From positions 1-64,000 of the forward strand of contig NC_091279.1 in NCBI RefSeq assembly GCF_042100115.1: a stretch of DNA of 64,000 bases. Direction: 5' to 3'. Below the pieces are notes generated by a model. It did not search any database. It saw only the letters and a program-made list of their open reading frames with translations, and was not told where the DNA came from. The position numbers were made by a program, and so were the translations under genes. This DNA comes from Alternaria dauci. Taxonomy: Eukaryota; Ascomycota; Dothideomycetes; Pleosporales; Pleosporaceae. Shown here one piece after another: positions 53,831 to 64,000 of the stretch (positions are counted from its first letter, which is position 1; every line of letters starts with the position of its first letter).

Positions 53831-54720
53831 ACCTAAAACATTATTATATTATAATCATTCTAACTTTAACGGATTATAATTCTACTACTCTATTAGAAAT
53901 TTGAAAAATAATTAAACTTCTTAGATAATATAAAATAGAAGATAAAATCTTACACTAGAAAGTTATTAAAAAACTAGAGTTATTAAAAAAACTAGAGTAA
54001 TATATAACTAAAGTAGTATATATAAGTAAGTAGTATAATATATTTCTTATTACTATCTTATAGTACTACTTAGTATCTTTTTATACTAGTAGATAGATTA
54101 GAGTTAGGCTACCTAAATAGAGAGGTTCTAGATCTATTAGATAGCACGTGTTACTACGGGATAGAAGGCTATCTAGTAGGTAATTTAGTATTAGTATCTA
54201 GGTTATAGCTATATTTACTAATCTACCTTAATCCTACTTTAGCCTTCTATGTATAAGAGTATATATATTATAATAGTACTATTATTAAGAATATAACATA
54301 CTTAATTATTACGATAGTACTATTATTAAGAATATAATATAATTAATTATTACGATAGTACTATTATTAAGAATATAATATGATTAATTATTACGATAGT
54401 ACTATTATTAAGAATATAATATAATTAATTATTACGATAGTACTATTATTAAGAATATAACATACTTAATTATTACTTTAATCTAATATCTTATCTAATC
54501 TAATAAGATCTAATTAACCCTAATACCTTCCTATTTAGGTAACCTAACCCTAACCTATTTACTAGCTTACTAATTATCTTAGTCTTAGTATACTAATATT
54601 AATTAGTTAGCTCTAAATCTCGTTAGAACTTTCTAGTATAAGGTTTATTCTTCTTCTTTATCTAATTTAATTACTTTAATTAATTTATAAATTATCTCTG
54701 TGATGATTGAGTTACAGTTT
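53831..54720. other. AT-rich RIPed block between the two metabolic genes
   Basis: About 890 bp with the TpA-rich composition of RIPed DNA and no readable gene. Contains the 41-bp tandem repeat. Composition switches abruptly to GC-balanced at about 54715. Confidence 0.7.
54271..54477. repeat. 41-bp tandem repeat, about five copies
   Basis: Units built on GATAGTACTATTATTAAGAA and ATATAATATAATTAATTATT with a strict 41-bp spacing (ACGATAGTAC at 54311, 54352, 54393 and 54434). Four units keep one CpG each although the surroundings are RIP-depleted. Confidence 0.9.
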
Positions 54721-55896
54721 GTTGAAAATAATGTGTTCCCGATATTGTGATGCCGCGCCCGGTCGGCACGAGAACATGGGCACTACGCGCGCACGGACTG
54801 TAGCCGTCTGAGGCACATAACCGTTCGGTACGGTACCGGTATGGCATCGGAAAGCCGATTCTAAGTCACTCGATCCTACTCTTCGTTTCCTATCGTTCCT
54901 TATCTTATGCTAACCAAATACTTCTATCCTACTAGGAGCAGACACATCCTCTAGGAGAGGACGCGAAAATGCCACTCTAATGGCTTTCTCGCCATCTCTG
55001 CTGCTGCCGTCGCAAGCGTCACTGCGACGAGTGCCATAGCAAGCTCGGTCACGCCGGACCTTACTATCACCTATTTACAGATATTCTAGAGCTAGAGGAA
55101 AACCAAGGGATGCACCCTGTCGGGAAAACTCGTGGAGATAGCGTTGTTGCTAGCCCAGTTGATCGTTTTCTGGATGCGCCATCGCACGACTCGTCTCTGA
55201 ACGGCTCGGGCCGAGAGCGAAGACGCCGTCACCCACCGCCGGCTGCCAACGATTATTGTGAAGTTCATTTCGAACGGCTCGGGCCGAGAGCGAAGACGCC
55301 GTCACCCACCGCCGGCTGCCAACGATTATTGTGAAGTTCATTTCGAACGGCTCGGGCCGAGAGCGAAGACGCCGTCACCCACCGCCGGCTGCCAACGATC
55401 TTCGCGAAGTTAGTTCCAAAGTAACAGCATACGTCGCATACCGTCCTCGTAAGCTCTTGAGCCAAGCACAAACAGGACAATCGGCTAAGCTCTCCGTCGC
55501 TGGATTGGCGTATATCGCCGACGTAACGATCTCAAAGGGATCACGTTAAGCACTCGAGTTATAGATTTTTAGACTTAGAAGGTATCGAAATGTATTAAAA
55601 GAACGCTTGATAAAAGAGTGCCTACATTGTGGGATAGATTATTCTGTGGGCACTGCACTCGATTGAAATAACCCCGTAGCTTGATGATCCAATAGTTCGA
55701 TGATCCGACCCTCCGGTACTGCACTGATCCTGGAATCAAGAGATAGCGGCAACCAAATTACAAACTTTAAATAGTTCATTCATCCGTTCTCTCGTTCGGA
55801 TAATATTGCTAAGTTATTGTGTGTCCAGTTCATACAATTCTCTCCGTTTCCTTCTCTACCTGCTTTCTACAGGTTTCTGTTTTCTCTATCGGAGAT
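54721..55896. other. Intergenic island upstream of the P450, with a 73-bp repeat
   Basis: Balanced-GC DNA with no convincing gene. The stretch 54728-54940 starts TGTTGAAAATAATGTG and could be a solitary LTR, but I found no matching partner. Short open frames at 55110-55549 come from the 73-bp repeat. The last 150 bp before 55897 should contain the P450 promoter and leader. Confidence 0.4.
55199..55409. repeat. 73-bp tandem repeat, about 2.9 copies
   Basis: Units begin GAACGGCTCGGGCCGAGAGC at 55199, 55272 and 55345 and are nearly identical. Each contains the palindrome CTCGGGCCGAG and CACCCACCGCCGGCTGCC. GC-rich and unmutated. Confidence 0.93.
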
Positions 55897-57618
55897 ATGG
55901 CTATCAATACTTCTTATTTCGGGCTTTGGCTTTATGCCTCTACACTCGCAGTATGTCGCTATTGTGTGCTCGTGGTAGTGCAAGACATTTGACATGCTGA
56001 CATCGACAGGGATCTGCTTACATTATCGTTATCACCGTCTACCGAATCTGGTTCCATCCTTTGTCTAGATTTCCTGGTCCTAAGCACATGGCGATATCCG
56101 ATCTATTCAGTCAATGGCACGCTTTTGTGAGTATGGACATGGCGACTTATACTCCTATGCTGCACCGCACATACGGAAACATTGTGCGCATTGGCCCTAA
56201 TCGTCTTGCTATTGAAGGCAGTATCTGCTGGCCGGAGGTATATGGTGCCCGGAGTACTAGCGATGAGGATGAGTTTAGCAAAATAAAGGGTTTCACGTTT
56301 GCGAACGATCACCTAGCCTTAATCGGAGCTAACCGAGAGGACCACCGACGCCAGCGACGTCAAATGGCTCCTGCATTCAGTGCCACTGCGCTTCAAGAGC
56401 AATCTGGAACTATTATGCATTACATCGACAAACTTATAAGCCAGCTGACAGCTTCTGCTAAGCAAGGCCAATCAGTCGACATCGTCAGCTTGATGAACCG
56501 TACGACGTTTGACATCATTGGCGACCTCACCTTCGCCGAGTCATTCCATGGTCTGGAAGGAAACACTACCTTTATCGACAATATATACAGTGGCCTTCTC
56601 GGTGCAGCTTACCGACGATTTCTGCTCCAATTCCCTGTCCTTAAGCCAATTCTCGCACTGTATGTAGGCTTAGAAGACCTTCACAAAGCGAGTGTCGCGA
56701 GGAAAGAGAATTTCTTGCTGGGGAGCCTCAAAGGCCAAGCACGCATGGCAATGGGAGCGGAGCGCAAAGATGGACGCCGTGACTTCGCTACCTACATGCT
56801 TCGTAAAGTCGAGAGTGAGGATGCGGCTCTTAGCGATAAGGAGGTTCAAGCATTATCCTCAGTTTTGGTAATAGCTGGAAGCGATACAATTGCTACTGCA
56901 CTTTCGGGATTCCATTTCTTGATCGGGATGTACGCAAAGAAACAGAAGATTCTGGTCGATGAGATCCGCTTAGCCTTTACAGATGAGTCTGAGATCACTG
57001 TGGCGAGTACAGCAAAGCTTACGTATTTGCGTGCTGTCATCGAAGAAACATTACGACTATACAGTCCCGTCCCTACATTACCGCCCAGGGTCAGCCCGGG
57101 AGCTCAGGTCGGTGGCCAGTGGATACCACGAGGTGTAAGTCTGAGTTTCATTAGTACTTTGTCAAAGGGACAACGTAAGACCTCGGCTAATTTGATACTA
57201 TCACTTTAGACTATCATTCAGACCTGGCAAACTGCTACGAACCGCAATCCGGATAGCTTTGTGGATCCCGACTCATTCGAGCCTGAGCGAGTACGTACAC
57301 TAATAGACATAATTACCGTAACTTATAAGCTAATCTTACTTGTAGTGGTTGTCATCAGAGCATTCGTTGTCTAATGCTCGCTTCTTGAAGGACAAGAAGA
57401 ATGTGGTCAAGTCCTTCAGCAATGGCTCTCGTGATTGCATCGGCAAGAATCTAGCTTATGCCGAAATGCGCACCATTATCTGTCGTATCCTGTTCCGTTT
57501 TGATATAGAGCTTCTGTCGGGTCAAGAGAAATGGTTGGATCAGCGGGCTGCAATTGCGTGGCTGAAGGGTCCATTGATGGTTCGTTACAAGCCACGTCCT
57601 ACCCTAGAGGAGGCCTAG
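55897..57618 (+). CDS. Cytochrome P450 monooxygenase, four exons
   Basis: Exons 55897-55950, 56010-57134, 57210-57290 and 57346-57618 give 1533 nt, 510 aa, the normal P450 length. Introns are 59, 75 and 55 nt with GTATGT, GTAAGT and GTACGT donors. The protein starts with a short hydrophobic anchor (residues about 5-35), then RFPGPK (the proline-rich hinge), REDHRRQRRQ (helix C), AGSDT (I helix, 307-311), EETLR (ExxR, 364-367), PER, and the haem-binding FSNGSRDCIG with Cys451. It is an ER-membrane enzyme using NADPH-P450 reductase. The WFHPLSRFPGP start and overall pattern resemble fungal secondary-metabolism P450s of the isotrichodermin/benzoate hydroxylase type; the substrate cannot be told. 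All motifs are intact and there is no RIP. The neighbouring acyltransferase is a plausible pathway partner. Confidence 0.92.
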
Positions 57619-58089
57619 TAGTACGCCGTACTACCACATTTTTGTTAGGCGCGATAAGGGCGTGATAAGGATTTGCGTCCTACCAAATTTAGGGTTAGCC
57701 ATTAGAGCAGCTATAAAAATTCTATTTAGGGTTGGGGTTAAAAGATGCAGAAGAACTCCGGGCAATAATCTCGATTGGATTTAGATACTTTCTTTTTCTA
57801 CAGTGTCTATGCGCGTAATGCCTAGGTTCACGTAATGCCCGCCCCTAACACTATAACACTATAACTTTAGCGCGTTACAACTCTACTAATATAGATCTAA
57901 TTTAAGAAGTAATTATAGAAATTAAATTATATAAGCTAGGAGAAATTTTTTATAAATAAAAGTTGCCGCTAAGTATAATATTAACTAACTGTAAGGACTT
58001 ACTTTCACCTAGTAGAGAGACTAGAAGGGAAGAAGTATTACGTACTATATATACTATTCTAGATAAGAAATAACTACTTAGTTATTACT
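57619..58089. other. P450 3' region and transition to AT-rich DNA
   Basis: The first 270 bp is the presumable 3' untranslated region and spacer, with telomere-like TTTAGGGTTAG at about 57690 and TTTAGGGTTGGGGTT at about 57725. From about 57890 the sequence becomes RIPed. Confidence 0.4.
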
Positions 58090-60190
58090 ACTCTTTTTAG
58101 AGGTGTATAGTCTAGCGGTCTAGAGCTATTCCCTTACACTAACGTACGCTCGCTTAAAGACATTAGGGTAAAATAAGACCCTATAGTGTTAGCTATTAAT
58201 TCCTCTACCTATAATACGAAGCTAAGCTTATATAATACATTAAGACGCTTACTAAGTAACGTTTACTACCTATAAGGATAATAATATATTAATTTACTTT
58301 ATCTTTAGCTAGAAAAGAAGTTTTAGATAGCTAGGTTACCCGCTTTATAAATAGGTATTTAGATAACCTTATCGCCTAGTATAGTTAGGGGATAGACTAG
58401 TTATACTATAAAGCTAATTTAGGGGAGAAGTATAGCTTATATTTTAAGCTCTTATATAATAAGATAGAAGAGTATAACCTTAACTAACCTATATATTTAA
58501 TAGAGATAAGAAGGGATTTTACCTTAGAATACTTAGTAGAATAAAGTAGGTATTTAATAAGGTACTCTATAGCTAAAAAGGGTTAACTTAGGCTCTTTAA
58601 GATAGCTTAACTAAGTAGATAACTATCCTAGCTTATATTTATTTAGATAGTTTAGTTCTAAGTCCTTTACTTATCTTAAAAGGAGCTAATAGAGCTATTT
58701 AATCTAGCTAGACTAATACTATTAAAGTAGGTAACTACTTAGTCTTTATTACCTTATCTCCCTCTAGTTAGAGTATTAATAATATTAGGTTAGCTTAGCT
58801 TAAAGAGGTTTTTAAAAGAGAGACTAGAAGGTATACTTTAACTAGCTATTAATTACTACTTCTTAATAGCTAAAAATCCTATATAATAATAGAATTTATT
58901 AATTATTACTATAATAATAAGATCTTATTAGTAATATTTCTATCTTATACTACCTATACGCTTTAACTACTTAATATTAAGATATTTAAGTCTCTCTTAA
59001 CTACTTATTTATCTAAACTAGTAAACCTTCTTTAATTAAGCTATAGTTTACTTAATATTAGTAAAGGAGACTTCTTCTTACTCTTCTAGAGGGCTTAGGG
59101 TAGTACTTTTAAACTACTACCTATTAAAAGATTATTTAGAGTAACTAGTATATATATACCTAACCTAGATACTATACTTAAGAAGTTTATTAAGGAAGTA
59201 TTAAATTTAGATAAAAGCTTAACTTCTATACTTAGTAGAGAAGACTAGCTTAAGATTAAGTCTATTATATACTATATAGTAAAAGATTAAAGTAATAAGG
59301 ATATTAAGAAGCTTTAATAAAGTTTATACTATATTATAGCTTAAAATAGTATTCTTTAAGGAGAGATTAAGGGCCTTAAGGAGTTTTTAGCTATTAAAAA
59401 GAGGTATAATAATAAGTCTAATACTCTATAGCCTAAGGGTACTTAGGGGTATTATATAAGAGCTATTTTCTAGTTACTTAAGTATATTTAATAAGCTTAG
59501 GATAATAAGATATTATAATAATAATAACTTTAAGAAGTAGAGAGGATATAGCTAAAGGAGTAAGCCTACTATTATAAGCTTTAATTACTTAAGGTAAAGT
59601 ATATTAAATAAAAAAGATATTAAGAGGTATAGAGGAAGGAGTTAGCTAAAAAGATAGCTAAAAAGTAGTATTAGAAAGTACTTTATAACTCTTAAAAAGC
59701 TATATAACTATCTTAAAAAGAAAAGTATAAAGCCTTATAAGCTCTTAAGATAGTATTATATAAAGTTAAGTTATACTTCTCTAATCTTAGTCTATACTAA
59801 GGTAAGATAGGTTTAGGTAATAGTCTATAAGGTAAAATAAGGAATAATTAAATAGAAAAGAGTTATTATTATAACTAAAGAATAAATAATACCTATTCTA
59901 TAAGTAATAGAATAACTAGTTAATAATCTATATAAGAGATAAACTATTTAAGTTAACTATAATAAGTATAATAATAAGATCTAATATATTCTTATACCTA
60001 TTACTTTAGGTCCTACTATCCTATCTATCCTTTTTATTATAGATAGTTATAATAGTACTACTATCCTAAAGTACTCTACTATCTTAGATATTAGTCCTTA
60101 GTATAATAGTATATTATATAACTTAGTATACCTTATACTTAGCTTACTTTCTTTTATTTATAACTTTCTTTATATAAAGAAGATTTAACC
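58090..60190 (+). mobile_element. RIPed pogo/Fot1-like DNA transposon
   Basis: Plus-strand frames, interrupted by many RIP stops, align in order with fungal pogo-family transposases: an EKGF-like segment, a stretch corresponding to the SSPTGWTNNELGL region, and LVNLL-LSYSLLNISKGDFF followed by LFRVTSIYIPNLDTILKKF near 59030-59200, which matches the usual C-terminal part after the last catalytic Asp. I could not locate the terminal inverted repeats with confidence, so limits are approximate. The distal 420 bp occurs inverted at 47490-47927. It cannot encode an active enzyme. Confidence 0.65.
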
Positions 60191-61849
60191 TTTATTACCT
60201 ATAATAGATAGCTATAAAATATTAAAAGTATATTAGTAATACTATAGCTTTTATATAAGCTTTATTAGTTATACTAATAGCTCTACCCTAAAGGACTAGA
60301 ATATAGTTAATCTATACTTTTAAAAAATATTCTAAATAAGCTAAAACCTTTATAAAGTTATATATAGTATAAACCTAGCTTTATATAATTTTATTATAAC
60401 TTTTAATAGTATTATAGTTTCTTTTCTAATAACGTTATAGTATTATTATATAAGTATATATAAACTTAGGTATTTTATATATAAATACTATAAAGTACTT
60501 ATATATAGTATATATAGATTTATAATATACCTTATAGAATACTAATACTTATTTTAATACTATAATTCTATATAAGGGGCTATACTATAAGAGCTATTAT
60601 ATAAGTATACTAAGTTTATAATTTCTTATTTTCTATAAGTAAGGGGGGGGTATAATTAAAATAGAACTTAAAAAAAGTAAAAAGTAGTTATCCCTCTACT
60701 TATTAGTTATAAAAGTTAATAAAGAAGATAAAGTAATTATATAGTTTAAATACTAAACTAATTAGTTTTCTAAGGTAGTAAAGCTCTAATATTTATATAT
60801 AAAAACTAAAGTTTAAAAACTTTACTAAAAGTAATTAAAAAGATACTTATTAAATCTTAGTACGCCTAATAGGGATTACTAGCTAATATTAACTAGTAAT
60901 ATAATTATAATATATTATAAAAAGGAGAGAGGATATAGTATCTTTACTATAACTAAGAAGGGTTATATAAAAACCTAGCTACTTCTAACCTTTATACTAC
61001 TACTAACTTTAAGTATCCTACTATATATAATTAAATTATACTATATATAATTAAATTATACTATATATAAATATATATATCCCTTAAGGTAACTTATTAT
61101 AGCTATCTAGTTAAGCTAGTATACCCTCTCTAGTAAGGAGCCCTTTAACTTATTAAATATAAATAATATAAGCCCTATATATACTTAGGAGCTAAATCTA
61201 GTAGTTAATAAAGAGCTAAAAGAGTAAATACCTTTAATACTCTAAATTTTTAGTAATAGTAAATCTATTAGCTAGTACCTTATTAAGAGGTCTAGGGTTA
61301 GTAATATTATTATAAAGGTAACCTATAAGTAGACTAAAATATAATATTTAAAGAGGGTTATAAAGTGTAAGGAGATTATCTATACTAATACCTACTACTT
61401 TATTAATCTCTTTATATTTAGCTACCTTACTTACCTAACCTTTAGTAAGTAAAGTAAAGAGACTAAAAGATAACTATATTACTAAGCTATTAATATTATA
61501 AGAGTACTTAAAGACTAGTATTCTAGGTATAAAAAGAGGGAGTTTAAAGAGATACTATAAGGATAAGAGAATAAGGTATAAGCTATACTACTATTAATAT
61601 TCCTCTAACTAAAGCTAATTATTAAGTAGTAGTAGTAGCTATACTATAAGTAGCTAGTTAGTTATTCTTAGGAGGGGGTAGAGGTAGTAGGAGTAGAAGT
61701 AGTAGTAGTAGTTATAAAGAGTAGATATAGTAAAGGATAATAGAGGATAGTAAAAGATAGTAAGGGATAGTATATAAGTTAGAAGGTTATATCTTATCTC
61801 TAGTAGGTATATAATACTATTATGTATCTTTAGTATCTAGTATTTATAA
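60191..61849. other. RIPed AT-rich DNA, origin unclear
   Basis: About 1.65 kb with extreme AT content and no readable protein. A short direct repeat ATATATAATTAAATTATACT occurs near 61020-61070. Presumably further degenerate transposon sequence. Confidence 0.5.
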
Positions 61850-64000
61850 TATACTATATAAATACTAGTAGTACTAAATATAGGTATAAGCCTATAGTTA
61901 CTTAGTTAATACTTTATCTTAAAATAAAGTCTCTTAATATATTATAATAATAATAATAAAAAAGTTTATAAAGGCTAAGGCTAACTAAGTTTATATATAA
62001 TAAGAAAAAGAAGTATAAGTAGCTAAGGGGCTAAAGGTCTTTTAGTAAGTATTAGCTTAGGATAACTTTCTACTAGTCTTATTTATATAGAATTTAAGTT
62101 CTCTAAAAGTATTTAGATTTTATAAATAGTATACTTTATATATATAACTAAGATCTTATTAAGGAATAAGCTAATTAAGTTTTAGCCTATTATAATACCT
62201 TTTTCTTCCTCTTTACTTAAGAGTAGAAACTACTAAAAACTATATAGTAAGTATCCTTTACTATCCTAAAAGTTAATTATATAAGTTAACTACTAGTTTA
62301 GTACTTTTATTTCTTTTAATAGTTCTACTAGTTTAAAGAATATTTAATAGTATTCTTTTTATTTAATATTATAGTAAAGCTTCTATCTATAGCCTTAATA
62401 CTTAAGTTACTTTATAATAATATTATCTATTACTTATTCTTTATTATAATCTACTTATTTAAATAATAAATATACTTATAAAAGATATAAGTTTAATACT
62501 ATTAAAAGATACTATAATAAATTATAGTAAAGGTATATTTCTTAAATACTTAGTTTTACTATATATAGCTATATATATTTAATAAGAAATAAGTTAAAGC
62601 TAAAGCCCTAACCTTTAAGTAGTTCTAAAAAGTTATAGTAATATTAAGGAGAAGAGGAGTTTAGAGAGAAGAGAAGTTTTTAAACTATAGTTTATAGCTT
62701 ATATCTAGGCTTATAACTATAGTACTTAAGAATAAAGAAATATTTAAGTAACTTAAATTTTCTTCTCTTAACTCCTATATATTAATATATCTAGTATATC
62801 TAGTAACTTTAAGAATATTAGTAACTCTAATATAAACGTTATTATATATAATATTATTAAAAGTATAAAGTACTTAGTTTTAGAGGGCTTAGTAACCTAT
62901 TTAGTAACTATAATAGTAACTATTAAGTAGTATAGTAAGTATAAAGTTATTATTAAGATTAAACCTTTTAAAAGTAACTTTAAATATAAGTTCTAAACTT
63001 ATATTTAATCCTTTAGCCTATTATATAAGTTTACTAAAAAATAATTTAACTATATACTTAGGGTCTTAGTATTTATTATTAAAGTCCTCTTTATAAGTAC
63101 TACTATTATACTAGCTAGTAAAGGTATAAATAAAGCTAATAAGCTACTTACTCTTCTTTAGGATATATAAGTCTAGAGTATATATAATATATAAGATACT
63201 AGTACTATAATAACTAATAAGTAGTATAAGTACTTAGAGGAGGTCTATAATAGGGACTTTAAGGACTAGCTACTATATATTATAAATATTATTAAGGAGC
63301 TAAGATATATATAAGTAGTAAATAATTAGTTTAAGAATATAGAAGGCTTAGGATATAATATAATAGGATTTAGGTACGTAATAGCTATAATAGCTATAGT
63401 AGTAATATATAAGGGTACTACTACTAATATATAAGCTTCGTAGCTACTTAAAAGGAATTATAATTTTAACTATAATTATAACTATAACTATAACTATAAT
63501 TACTATAATATAATAGAGCTTCTTAATCTTTAAGTAGTATTAGTAGTAATTATAATAGTAAGGATATTAAAGTAGTATAGCTAAGTATAATATAAGTAGA
63601 GTAGATAAAAAGGTATTATAAGTAGAAAGAGACTTCTAAATATATTAGGATAGTTTAGGCTTACTTTTAAAATTTCTTAGTAATATAATATAAGATAATA
63701 CTATAAGCCCTATCCCTAAGGCCTAAGGGGATATTTATCTACTCTATTAACTTATTTATCTATAGGTAAAAGGCTATTAATAGTTACTACTTAATTTTTA
63801 AGATCTTATAAAGGCGCTCCTATAATAAGCTTATAAACTAACTACCTTAGTTAGATATAATTATATTAGGTAGCTAGTAGTATATAACTATATACCTAAG
63901 GAATACTTAGACTACTATCTCTATTCTTATATTAAGTAATAGGATAAAGATAGATCCTTTCCCTAGATAGTTAGTTACTACTATAAAGTTCTTTATAGGC
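61850..64000. mobile_element. RIPed repeat family shared with the telomere-proximal block
   Basis: Homologous to 879-2317 in the same orientation, best seen at 62000-62190 against 1258-1440 (TATATATAACTAAGATC then ATTAAGGAATAARCTAATTAAG). It is so RIPed that the coding content is lost. It runs off the window end. The class of element is not identified. Confidence 0.55.

Noticed and set aside
54728..54940. Possible solitary LTR starting TGTTG
   Set aside because: No partner LTR, target duplication or primer-binding site could be confirmed by eye.
58105..58170. tRNA-like stretch (TAGTCTAGCGGTCTAGAGC)
   Set aside because: No consistent acceptor, anticodon and T stems can be drawn; it lies in RIPed transposon DNA.

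Overview
The window starts at a chromosome end of a filamentous ascomycete. It opens with 22 exact CCCTAA telomere repeats. Its genes have short fungal introns (49-156 nt) with GTAWGT-like donors and CTAAC branch points. Long stretches have lost almost all CpA, TpG and CpG, the signature of repeat-induced point mutation (RIP). RIP, a telomere-linked RecQ relic and introner-like hairpin introns together suggest Pezizomycotina, perhaps Dothideomycetes; the class is inference.

Layout. 1-2.8 kb: telomere, 18-bp satellite, RIPed AT-rich DNA, 22-bp array. 3.3-13.3 kb: two large intact divergent genes, a UPF1-like SF1 helicase with four CCHC zinc knuckles (minus) and a SNF2-like ATPase (plus), each with an in-frame repeat array. 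13.6-15 kb: 68-bp tandem repeats and a broken gene carrying a hAT-type MITE. 15.4-24.3 kb: three intact unrecognised genes, of which one (717 aa, three exons) starts with a ParB/sulfiredoxin-like domain. 24.4-26.2 kb: a GC-rich minisatellite.

26.2-51.6 kb is a RIP graveyard whose genes are still readable: a gene-X fragment, an unknown minus-strand gene, a five-exon SNF2 gene broken only by stop codons, a RecQ/TLH helicase and a full gene-X copy. Next comes a tandem 5.5-kb duplication in which the second copy is far more mutated, a pogo fragment, and a heavily RIPed copy of the ParB-like gene with its minisatellite. 51.6-57.6 kb is a balanced-composition island with an intact BAHD-type acyltransferase and an intact four-exon cytochrome P450. 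57.9-64 kb is again RIPed transposon DNA (pogo/Fot1-like and an unidentified family that also sits next to the telomere).

The subtelomere is dominated by DNA/RNA-translocase genes (UPF1-like, SNF2-like twice, RecQ-like), a ParB-like gene and arrays sharing a TTGCNGCAA core. I suggest, as inference, that these belong to subtelomeric mobile or self-maintaining elements, with intact copies near the telomere and RIP-killed copies further in. The acyltransferase and P450 look like a small secondary-metabolism pair unrelated to that machinery.
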